NCBI GenBank assembly: GCA_031551045.1
Contig: JAVBOD010000033.1
Span: 1-13,387 of the forward strand
Source of the DNA: JAVBOD01 sp031551045
GTDB taxonomy: Bacteria; Bacteroidota; Bacteroidia; Bacteroidales; UBA932
Length of the DNA: 13,387 nt
Reading direction: 5' to 3'
Below the pieces are notes generated by a model that was given only the letters and a program-made list of their open reading frames with translations, did not search any database and was not told where the DNA came from. A program made the position numbers and the translations under genes. Below are positions 7,981-13,387 of the stretch, piece after piece (positions within the stretch are counted from its first letter, which is position 1; each line of letters begins with the position of its first letter).

Positions 7981-9606
7981 ATGCCAAGATTTATTTGCCT
8001 GTTTCTAATTTCTTTCACGCTCCTGTTTTGCAGTTCTTGCCAACCGCAAGCAGCGGATATCCTTTTGCAAGCAGCCGCCACCTTGGAGCAAGATCCCGAC
8101 AGCGCGCTGGCTTGTTTAAGAAGGATAGAGAACCCCGAACGCTTGCGCAAAGCCCAACGCATGGACTATTACCTGTTGTGGGTCCAGGCCTCCGACAAGG
8201 CCGACCGCGATATTACGCTCGACACCCTGATAAGTGAGGCGCAGCGCTACTACCTGCGGAAAAAGCAATGGGACAAGGCTACCTTAGCCGCTTTCTATTG
8301 CGGACGTGTGTTTCACGAGCGAGAAAATTATTCCCGCGCCACACAAGCCTATTTAGATGCCGAAAGCTATGCCGGGCACACCGATGATAACACCCTCAAA
8401 GGAATGACACAGCACAATTTGGGCGGTTTGTATTACCAGCAGTCAATACTCGGCGAAGCGGAAAAACGCTTTAAGGCGGCATTCCGGTATTTTAAATTAG
8501 CCGACAAACCTAAGTATATAGCAAACTCCGCAAGTTTGCTTGGTGTTTGTTTATTAGCAAAACGACAGCAAGACAGCGCATTTTATTACCAGCGGCAGGC
8601 GCTGGGCATTGCAGAACATCATGGCGATTCTACGGCTATGTCCATATCTCTTCATGACTTCAGCATTACTTACCAGCAAATGGGCAATAGCGCACAGGCA
8701 AAAGCGTATGCACTGCAAGCGCTTCCATTGCATACTAAAAAAATGCAAGAAATAAAAGCATACACCCATCTATCATCCTTATACTATGACGAGCACCAGC
8801 TCGATTCAGCTTTTCTTTATGCCCAAAAAGCGCAGCAATTATTGAATGAACATAAAGATTTAAATAAAGAAATACCTGTTGCCATCGGGGTTTATGATGT
8901 ACTATGGAAAATAGACAAGGAAAAAGGCAATTGCTGGGAGGCTCTGCACTACCACAATTTGTACACTAACCAGATCATTGAGTTCTACACGGAAAACGAA
9001 GAAAAATCAATTATCGGGGTGCGAGAACAATATCAATACGAACGGGTACAAAACGAAAATAACCGGTTAACTATCCAGCGCTTATGGATTTTGCTAGCTG
9101 CGCTGGCGGGCTTATTAGTGCTCGCAATCATTGCATTGTTCTATTACCGGCGAAGCAACCGGCAAAAAGGAGAACTGTTACAAACGAAAGAACAAAACAA
9201 ACAGCTAAAAGACAATAAATTAGAACTATATAAAAATACCGCGCTGATAGACGCCCTATTACCGCAGCCGGAAAAGGAAAAACATGCCAAACTCATTAAA
9301 AAAATGCAGCAAGCGGTGAGCGGCAACAAGGAAGGCTTCACTTGGGAGGTGTTCCGTGCTTCGCTAAACCAATTGTGCGACGGGTTTCCCGATTGGCTGA
9401 AACAACAATTCCCCCAATTGGACGAGGTGGAATATAAAATCTGCTGTTTTACCCGCGCCGGATTCAGCAATCAGCTGATTGCCGAACTATTGCAGCGGAG
9501 CAAATCGGCCATCGAGTCGCGAAAAATCACCATCCGCAAAAAATTAGGAATCGAAAAAGGAGGCGATATGAATCAATTTTTTGCCTCCCTAACCGGTAAA
9601 AAATAG
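7981..9606 (+). CDS. TPR-transmembrane-HTH (LuxR-like) membrane-tethered regulator
   Basis: A 541-residue protein. The N-terminus is a signal sequence ending in a lipobox-like CSSC (C20). Residues about 30-345 are helical TPR-type repeats (for example ENYSRATQAYLDAESYA and HQLDSAFLYAQKAQQL). A single strong transmembrane helix at 368-389 (LWILLAALAGLLVLAIIALF) is followed by basic residues (RRSNRQK), a Lys/Gln/Glu-rich coiled coil (about 393-420), and a C-terminal LuxR/GerE-like HTH at about 480-525 (core GFSNQLIAELLQRSKSAIES, then RKKLGIE). The likely topology has TPRs in the periplasm and HTH in the cytoplasm, so an envelope signal would reach DNA without a kinase. This architecture is common in Bacteroidota; its ligands are not known to me. 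The DUF3244-like gene 165 bp downstream is a plausible target by position. The start is fixed by the signal sequence and the promoter 24 bp before it. Confidence 0.9.
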   Translation: MPRFICLFLISFTLLFCSSCQPQAADILLQAAATLEQDPDSALACLRRIENPERLRKAQRMDYYLLWVQASDKADRDITLDTLISEAQRYYLRKKQWDKATLAAFYCGRVFHERENYSRATQAYLDAESYAGHTDDNTLKGMTQHNLGGLYYQQSILGEAEKRFKAAFRYFKLADKPKYIANSASLLGVCLLAKRQQDSAFYYQRQALGIAEHHGDSTAMSISLHDFSITYQQMGNSAQAKAYALQALPLHTKKMQEIKAYTHLSSLYYDEHQLDSAFLYAQKAQQLLNEHKDLNKEIPVAIGVYDVLWKIDKEKGNCWEALHYHNLYTNQIIEFYTENEEKSIIGVREQYQYERVQNENNRLTIQRLWILLAALAGLLVLAIIALFYYRRSNRQKGELLQTKEQNKQLKDNKLELYKNTALIDALLPQPEKEKHAKLIKKMQQAVSGNKEGFTWEVFRASLNQLCDGFPDWLKQQFPQLDEVEYKICCFTRAGFSNQLIAELLQRSKSAIESRKITIRKKLGIEKGGDMNQFFASLTGKK

Positions 9607-9670
9607 CCCCCGCCGGCTGCACGAGCACTGCACGAAGAAAACACAACGTATTAAACATAAGCCGGTTGAA

Positions 9671-9693
9671 AGTCGATTTTCTGAAAATCGACT
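9671..9693. repeat. Perfect 10-bp hairpin after the regulator gene
   Basis: AGTCGATTTT (9671-9680) pairs exactly with AAAATCGACT (9684-9693) around a 3-nt loop, 65 bp after the regulator stop. A T-run (9712-9718) follows 18 bases later rather than directly, so it is not a standard intrinsic terminator. It may end the regulator transcript, be a small interspersed dyad, or bind a protein. Confidence 0.5.
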
Positions 9694-9735
9694 GCATCTG
9701 CACTGCGCACTCTTTTTTCATTCAACATCTTTCCA

Positions 9736-9743
9736 TAGGTTTG
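9736..9743 (+). promoter_or_regulatory. Bacteroidota -7 promoter box for the DUF3244-like gene
   Basis: TAGGTTTG matches TAnnTTTG and lies 28 bp before the ATG at 9772. The -33 region shows only a T-run (9712-9718), not a clear TTG, which would fit a promoter needing an activator, but that is a guess. Confidence 0.5.
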
Positions 9744-9771
9744 TTTCCACAAAACCAATACTGACAAAATT

Positions 9772-10170
9772 ATGAAAAAAGCATTTTTTGCTATTCTTTT
9801 CACGAGCGCCCTGATAGCTGCTCATGCGTTCATCAATTACCAAGCGGAAAAAACCGAATCTTCAGAGAAAGAGAAGATAAATATAATTCTGATACTGAAA
9901 CCCACCGGTGGAATAGTCGTAAAATCGCTTTCGCAACCCACCATTCAAGCATGGCAAAGCGGCAGCAATGTGGAAGTCGAATTTCTAAGAAACCTCGGAG
10001 CCGCCACCCTTAAAGTGAAAAACGGGCAAGGGCAAATGATGTACCAAACTACCGTGAACACGGCGGCACGCCCCGTAGTAGCTATCAACACCGCAGGCTG
10101 GCCTGCCGGCAGCTACACGTTGGAGATAACAGCCGGGACATCGGCTTGGTTTGGTGTGTTTGAATTATAG
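9772..10170 (+). CDS. Small secreted DUF3244-like protein
   Basis: A 132-residue protein with a signal peptide (KK then hydrophobic residues 4-17, likely cut after A19 in AHA|F). The mature part has a short charged stretch (EKTESSEKEK) and then one beta-sandwich-like domain: VEVEFLRNLGAATLKVKNGQGQ, a VVAINTAGWPAGSYTLEI segment, and a final WFGVFEL strand. The conserved-looking G-x-x-x-Y near the W-P-A-G-S-Y turn and the G-x-F end fit the DUF3244 family, which resembles the C-terminal sorting-type beta domains of Bacteroidota. The function is unknown. It has its own promoter and follows the TPR-HTH regulator in the same orientation; regulation by it is inference. Family membership is from pattern recognition only. 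Confidence 0.8.
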   Translation: MKKAFFAILFTSALIAAHAFINYQAEKTESSEKEKINIILILKPTGGIVVKSLSQPTIQAWQSGSNVEVEFLRNLGAATLKVKNGQGQMMYQTTVNTAARPVVAINTAGWPAGSYTLEITAGTSAWFGVFEL

Positions 10171-10198
10171 CGTCATTGTGAGTGAAACGAAGCAATCT
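10171..10198. repeat. Degenerate copy of a widespread GTCATTG...GAAGCAATC repeat
   Basis: Directly after the stop codon the DNA reads GTCATTGTGAGTGAAACG, then AAGCAATC. From memory this resembles a common dispersed bacterial repeat (GTCATTGCGAG...GAAGCAATC) with several substitutions, including G to A changes. ATTG at 10175-10178 and CAAT at 10193-10196 are the pairing ends. A T-run follows (10200-10205), so it could also act as the transcript end of the DUF3244-like gene. Confidence 0.6.
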
Positions 10199-10515
10199 GT
10201 TTTTTATAATTATTCATTAGCATTGTATAATCTTTAAATAAATGGTTTTTATATAGAATAGGTCTTTGTTGCCGGGCTTGCCACCCTGCAATAAAAGCCT
10301 TCCCCCGAAAGAAAAACCTGTCAACGCCGGCGAGCGTATTCAACTGTTTAAAAAACGAAAGAAGGCACGCAAAGGTAAGGATTTTGAGGCGCAATACGTC
10401 TTGTGCCAGGCCAAATTGACCTGTGTAATAATAATTTAACAAACAGGATGTACTCATTACAATTTGGCATAAATATTTGTAATAATGAACATTATATTAT
10501 ACAAAAAAGACGTGC
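10199..10515. other. 317-bp gap with no supported gene
   Basis: I see no convincing gene on either strand. A 94-codon minus-strand frame (10173-10457) lacks a start context, a signal or a recognisable domain. Features seen: an imperfect dyad at 10269-10291 (TTGC...GCAA with a GGG/CCC core), the self-complementary CGCCGGCG at 10325-10332, and CAAAGGTA at 10370-10377, which on the minus strand is TACCTTTG, a match to the -7 consensus. A minus-strand transcript starting near 10363 is therefore possible, but nothing else supports it. AT content rises sharply after about 10430. Confidence 0.5.
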
Positions 10516-10523
10516 TAATTTTG
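10516..10523 (+). promoter_or_regulatory. Bacteroidota -7 promoter box for the orphan lipoprotein
   Basis: TAATTTTG matches TAnnTTTG, 24 bp before the ATG at 10548. The upstream DNA is very AT-rich and no -33 TTG is found at the usual distance; the nearest TTTG (10476-10479) is too far. Confidence 0.5.
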
Positions 10524-10547
10524 TTCTAATTTTAAAACCTTGAAAAT

Positions 10548-12053
10548 TTGAAATTTATGAATTTAAAATACAAAATAATAACTTGCGTTTTGCTTGCAGT
10601 AACTCTTTTATTGTCCTGCAACAAAGAATCGGAAGAAATCATTGTAGAGCAGCAACCTTCAGTGAATACGGATTTGATTCTGAAAAAGGTTATGCCGGAA
10701 ACAAAGGTAAAAGCGGTAAATGGACGATTAGTATTTAAATCGACAGAAAGCTTCTTGTCAACAGCAGAGTGGCTCGCCACTGATGAACAGGCAAAATTGG
10801 AGATTACCAATTGGACACAAACAGTCGTAAACGGGGATATTAAGTTGCAGAGCGTCCCTATAGCAGAGTTCTATTCATTGGAAGACGCATTGACCGCCAG
10901 TATCTACACCAGTTTAACTCCCGAACAATATCAGGAGGTACTGGCGGAAGGCCTATCGGAGCCCTGCCTGGAGGATGATATAATACATGACCCCGATTAT
11001 TATCCTATTTTAAATTCCGAAAGGGAAGTTCAGATAGATAATGTGATAGTTCGTTTTGAAGAAACGGGGGTATATACTTATGCGGCAGATGGTACCCACG
11101 CCAACGACATGTTCTATCCCATGGACAATATAATTGGCGGAGGAGGTGGAAGTTCTGGAACAACAAATCCACCTATTACACCAACCTATGGTGCGACATT
11201 AAGTGATGGGACAAAAATCCCTGCCAACAATGTTCGTGAAATAGAATTTGGACAGAGTGATGCCTCTAAGTTTCAGCAGTGGTTACAAGGCCTGCTTGGA
11301 GAGGCTTCGGTAGTGACAATGTACTATGATGACAAACATCGAACTAAATTAAAATTTTTTGACGAAGATTATCTCTTGTATCACCACATTGGAGTGACTA
11401 TTCGTATGCAAAAAAAGAAATTTGGAATTTGGTGGCGAACTAAAGCAGACGAGTTTCGTTTTGGTTGGGAATATGCAGTGCTTAAATATACTTTTGACAG
11501 ACCAACTCCGTTGCATACTCCACAAACTTTACCGGGGCAAACTCAACCGAAAATTCCAAACGCGACAGAAGTCCAGTTTAACTTTGATACTGAGAAATTT
11601 GTACTTGTACATATTCCTGTTTTAGACAAGGAAATTACTACCAGTGTGGATCAGATAATGAGAACAGCCTTTACACAAAGTTTACAAGCAATAAAAAATG
11701 CATGGATAGGCTTTGGACGACAATATAATCCCCAAAAAACAGGATTTTATGGCACAACCAAACGAGAAGGTATTGATTATTCCATTATAGCTACTCTTGG
11801 GCAAAAAGAGCAAGTTACATATAATGATGGGCGAGAAGTATTAAAAATCCATGATCTTCGGCTTGGCGGAGTTTATAAGATTGGTGTCACAGGAAACTTT
11901 GATGATATGAATGGTTCCTTTGCTGATATAGTAAGCGCTCTTAAATATAAAATTACGGCAGAGGGAGATGGTGTTTCGTTGCACAAAGGTTCTTTTTATG
12001 GAGCGGTAAAATATAATGGTATTTGGAAGTTTGCAAGAATTGTTAAAAAATAA
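10548..12053 (+). CDS. Unrecognised lipoprotein with Gly-rich linker between two domains
   Basis: A 501-residue protein whose N-terminus is a lipoprotein signal: basic residues, hydrophobic 10-22, lipobox LLSC with C24. An alternative start at M4 (10557) would keep the signal. The N-terminal part (25-190) includes a segment NGRLVFKSTESFLSTAEWL reminiscent of many Bacteroidota surface lipoproteins. A flexible linker of five glycines, then Ser/Thr/Pro (about 196-213), leads to a beta-rich, aromatic-rich C-terminal part with repeated basic clusters (RMQKKKFGIWWRTK near 287-300). The C-terminal stretch has regular short strands (LRLGGVYKIGVTG). I do not recognise a family and give no function. 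Codon use is more AT-rich than in mutS or the DUF3857 genes. It has its own promoter and no close neighbour. Confidence 0.85.
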   Translation: MKFMNLKYKIITCVLLAVTLLLSCNKESEEIIVEQQPSVNTDLILKKVMPETKVKAVNGRLVFKSTESFLSTAEWLATDEQAKLEITNWTQTVVNGDIKLQSVPIAEFYSLEDALTASIYTSLTPEQYQEVLAEGLSEPCLEDDIIHDPDYYPILNSEREVQIDNVIVRFEETGVYTYAADGTHANDMFYPMDNIIGGGGGSSGTTNPPITPTYGATLSDGTKIPANNVREIEFGQSDASKFQQWLQGLLGEASVVTMYYDDKHRTKLKFFDEDYLLYHHIGVTIRMQKKKFGIWWRTKADEFRFGWEYAVLKYTFDRPTPLHTPQTLPGQTQPKIPNATEVQFNFDTEKFVLVHIPVLDKEITTSVDQIMRTAFTQSLQAIKNAWIGFGRQYNPQKTGFYGTTKREGIDYSIIATLGQKEQVTYNDGREVLKIHDLRLGGVYKIGVTGNFDDMNGSFADIVSALKYKITAEGDGVSLHKGSFYGAVKYNGIWKFARIVKK

Positions 12054-12126
12054 TTTTGAAAGTCACTTATTAGCCATAATGAAATGAAAACAAAACAGAG
12101 CATAAGACTAATACTTTTTTTATTTA

Positions 12127-12157
12127 TTGATATAAAATACTTATTATTGTAATTTTA
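12127..12157 (+). promoter_or_regulatory. Candidate two-part promoter for the beta-barrel gene
   Basis: TTG (12127-12129) and TAATTTTA (12150-12157) are 20 bp apart, the right geometry for a Bacteroidota -33/-7 pair; the -7 box differs from TAnnTTTG only at the last base. The ATG at 12192 is 34 bp downstream. The surrounding DNA is very AT-rich, so chance matches are likely. Confidence 0.4.
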
Positions 12158-12191
12158 ATCTTGAGTTCATAAATTAATATAACACAAGCTA

Positions 12192-12782
12192 ATGAAGCAA
12201 ACACTATTTATCTTCTATTTTACATGCCTGCTTTGTACAACAAGCATGGCGCAAACAAGCATGCAGCCTGTAAACAAAGGCTTCACTTTTGCCATGGAAT
12301 CACGCTACATGCAAGCGGTAGCTATCTCTTGTAAAAGCTATACCTATTCGTGGCAGGAATCGCTGGAAGAATATGCTGTTGACTGGCGGCTTTTGGCTGG
12401 CTATTATTTTTCCCCTCGCATTGCCGCCTCAGGCGGTCTCGCATTTCAGGCGTATGCAGGGAACTTCTTACTAACACCTTTGCTGGACGTAAAAGCTTAT
12501 CTGAAAGATGCCCGTCGTACTCCGTATGGCTATGTAAATACCGGATATTCTGTAACAGAAAAGATGGGTGGATGGTTGTTTGAAGCAGGTATCGGCTATC
12601 GTTTATCGCTGAGTAAAGTAATAGCGCTAACCGGCTCGTTGGGCTACAACTATAAGCAATTGAAAAATGGAGTTCAAGTGTATTATCCGGTAATGTTCGA
12701 TGATATGTTTGGATACACTTTTCGTTATGAAACGGCTAACCAACACTCCCTTGTGTTTTCCATCGGCCTTGCTTTCAGGTAG
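12192..12782 (+). CDS. Small outer-membrane beta-barrel-like protein
   Basis: A 196-residue protein with a signal peptide (hydrophobic 5-18, likely cut after A20 in SMA|Q). The mature part is a series of alternating strands rich in Tyr, Gly, Phe and Trp (WRLLAGYYFSPRIAASGGL, GYVNTGYSVTEK, WLFEAGIGYRLSL, LTGSLGYNYKQL) and ends in an amphipathic strand SLVFSIGLAFR with an aromatic next to the last residue, as in outer-membrane barrels. Its length suits an 8-strand barrel of the OmpA/OmpX-like type. The function is unknown: these proteins may be adhesion, stability or small-channel proteins. A terminator candidate follows 15 bp after the stop. The organisation suggests a single-gene transcript. 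Confidence 0.85.
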   Translation: MKQTLFIFYFTCLLCTTSMAQTSMQPVNKGFTFAMESRYMQAVAISCKSYTYSWQESLEEYAVDWRLLAGYYFSPRIAASGGLAFQAYAGNFLLTPLLDVKAYLKDARRTPYGYVNTGYSVTEKMGGWLFEAGIGYRLSLSKVIALTGSLGYNYKQLKNGVQVYYPVMFDDMFGYTFRYETANQHSLVFSIGLAFR

Positions 12783-12796
12783 TATTTTAATGTATC

Positions 12797-12829
12797 AAAT
12801 CCCATGAATTTCATATTTGTGGGGTTTTT
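12797..12829 (+). terminator. Terminator candidate after the beta-barrel gene
   Basis: AAATCCCA (12797-12804) pairs with TGGGGTTT (12820-12827), with one T-G wobble, around a 15-nt loop that itself has ATGAA/TTCAT symmetry. The T-run at 12825-12829 directly follows. The same T-run overlaps the possible -33 element of the next gene. Confidence 0.6.
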
Positions 12830-12861
12830 GTTTTATGTACATTTTCGTATATTTACCTTCG
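12827..12861 (+). promoter_or_regulatory. Candidate promoter for the 78-residue membrane protein
   Basis: TTTG (12827-12830) and TACCTTCG (12854-12861) are 23 bp apart. The second differs from TAnnTTTG at one base. The ATG at 12884 is 22 bp further on, the same distance range as the other promoters in the window. Confidence 0.4.
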
Positions 12862-12883
12862 CAAAACTAAAGCCTACCAAAAT

Positions 12884-13120
12884 ATGAAAGAACGAATAAA
12901 AAACACTTTTACAAATCCCTTTGTTTTACTGTTTCTGTTTTTAGACGTAATGCTTATTTTTGATTTCGTCAGAAATTGCACATCCTACAGCCTGATGGAA
13001 TTTATAAAATCCATAGCGTTAATCTTCCTGCTCGCATGGGCTGTTGTGATGATTCCCAAACCAAACAAAAATCTTGATGCTAAAACCGGTAAAATAAAAT
13101 TACCGGTTTCTTTTTTTTGA
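12884..13120 (+). CDS. Small two-helix membrane protein
   Basis: A 78-residue protein with two hydrophobic helices, about 13-29 (FVLLFLFLDVMLIFDFV) and 40-58 (FIKSIALIFLLAWAVVMIP), joined by a short polar loop, and a basic C-terminal tail. By the positive-inside rule both ends are probably cytoplasmic. No family is recognised and no function is proposed. The last dozen codons (from residue 67) lie inside a strong intrinsic terminator, and the TGA stop uses the last T of its T-tract. Support for a real gene is the hydrophobic pattern, a candidate promoter 22 bp upstream and the terminator at its exact end. Confidence 0.65.
   Translation: MKERIKNTFTNPFVLLFLFLDVMLIFDFVRNCTSYSLMEFIKSIALIFLLAWAVVMIPKPNKNLDAKTGKIKLPVSFF
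13083..13118 (+). terminator. Strong intrinsic terminator embedded in the end of the small membrane protein gene
   Basis: AAACCGGTAA (13083-13092) pairs perfectly with TTACCGGTTT (13100-13109) around a 7-nt loop, followed by C and eight T (13111-13118). It is the clearest terminator in the window and overlaps the coding end of the 78-residue gene. Confidence 0.88.
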
Positions 13121-13128
13121 TAACTTTG
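13121..13128 (+). promoter_or_regulatory. Bacteroidota -7 promoter box upstream of the ORF6N gene
   Basis: TAACTTTG matches TAnnTTTG exactly and begins right after the stop codon and terminator of the previous gene. It would give a leader of about 160 nt before the ATG at 13294, long for this window and containing the large inverted repeat. No -33 TTG is seen in the terminator sequence before it. Confidence 0.5.
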
Positions 13129-13193
13129 TATTTAACTTTATGAGATTCATCTTTCCGAATCCTTGAAGAAAGACTGAGACGTAAAGCGAGTTT

Positions 13194-13267
13194 GTTGATT
13201 GGTAAAACTCTATCGAATTGAAAATCAGTTTAAGGTCACAAATTGTGACCTTAAACTGAGAATCAAC
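13194..13267 (+). promoter_or_regulatory. Nested inverted repeats in the ORF6N leader (operator or leader structure)
   Basis: A perfect 17-bp inverted repeat occupies 13225-13241 and 13243-13259 with a single central base; its core is GGTCACAA/TTGTGACC. It is enclosed by a second stem, GTTGATT (13194-13200) with AATCAAC (13261-13267). The structure ends 26 bp before the ORF6N ATG. No T-tract follows, so it is not a terminator. As DNA it would suit a dimeric repressor; as RNA it would be a long stable hairpin close to the start codon. Confidence 0.7.
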
Positions 13268-13293
13268 TAGTTAATATCAAAGCATGAAAACCT

Positions 13294-13387
13294 ATGGAAC
13301 TGCAAGTCATTCAAAATAAAATTTACGAAATCCGCGGACAGCGCGTGATGTTGGACATTGATCTCGCTGAAATGTATGGAGTGGATA
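13294..13387 (+). CDS. ORF6N-domain protein, N-terminal part (3' truncated by window edge)
   Basis: Only the first 31 codons are in the window. The peptide begins MELQVIQNKIYEIRGQRVML and continues DIDLAEMYGVD, which fits the start of the ORF6N domain (KilA-N/ORF6N group of phage- and virus-related DNA-binding domains): an IRGQRVMLD strand-turn followed by the DLAxxYGV helix. Proteins of this type in Bacteroidota are often about 170-300 residues, chromosomal or prophage-borne, with unclear roles. An upstream ATG at 13284 is in another frame and soon meets a stop, so 13294 is the best start. A large palindrome sits 26-69 bp upstream and suggests autoregulation, which is inference. Confidence 0.85.
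   Translation, partial: MELQVIQNKIYEIRGQRVMLDIDLAEMYGVD

Noticed and set aside
7905..8237. A 110-codon plus-strand frame overlapping the start of the regulator gene
   Set aside because: It is in a different frame from the well-supported TPR-HTH gene, its start precedes the promoter box, and it has no recognisable domain.
10173..10457. A 94-codon minus-strand open frame in the gap
   Set aside because: It has no domain and its end lies in the dispersed repeat; the promoter-like box at 10370-10377 is inside the frame rather than before its start.
13188..13210. GAGTTT/AAACTC dyad in the ORF6N leader
   Set aside because: A 6-bp stem with an 11-nt loop that overlaps and competes with the outer GTTGATT/AATCAAC stem; weaker than the nested structure reported.

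Overview
The window looks like a chromosomal segment of a Bacteroidota genome, most likely order Bacteroidales. The grounds are repeated copies of the Bacteroidota promoter -7 box (TAnnTTTG) upstream of genes, poor or absent Shine-Dalgarno sequences, and gene families typical of the phylum: DUF3857/transglutaminase exported proteins, TPR-transmembrane-HTH regulators, a DUF3244-type protein and an ORF6N protein. No rRNA, tRNA, CRISPR array or complete insertion sequence was seen. No complete new defence or mobile system is visible, though the right edge opens into an ORF6N gene whose body lies outside the window.

Left part (1-4888, plus strand). The 3' end of a membrane-tethered LuxR-type HTH regulator is followed by a two-gene operon of exported DUF3857/transglutaminase-like proteins. 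The first (752-2614) keeps a full Cys-His-Asp triad. The second (2627-4888), 12 bp downstream, keeps the fold region but has lost the triad, so it looks like a pseudoenzyme partner. A hairpin with A/T tracts on both sides (4933-4958) separates it from the convergent mutS.

Middle (4970-9606). mutS (minus strand) is complete, with mismatch-binding and ATPase motifs intact, but a G/C-rich palindromic repeat is read through in frame in its C-terminal linker. Between mutS and the next gene lies a 400-bp gap holding six tandem short dyads and, at its ends, a promoter for each divergent gene. A full-length TPR-transmembrane-HTH regulator (7981-9606) follows, of the same architecture as the truncated one at the left edge.

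Right part (9607-13387). A small secreted DUF3244-like protein (9772-10170) is followed by a degenerate interspersed repeat and then by visibly AT-richer DNA. That DNA holds an unrecognised 501-residue lipoprotein, a small outer-membrane beta-barrel-like protein, a 78-residue two-helix membrane protein whose last codons are also its terminator, and the first 31 codons of an ORF6N-domain gene. The ORF6N gene is preceded by a perfect 17-bp inverted repeat, itself enclosed by a second 7-bp stem.

How the genes may work together: the two tethered regulators each sit next to genes for exported proteins, so signal-controlled expression of envelope proteins is a reasonable guess but is not shown by the sequence. 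The ORF6N gene and its structured leader look like a separate, probably mobile or phage-related, unit.
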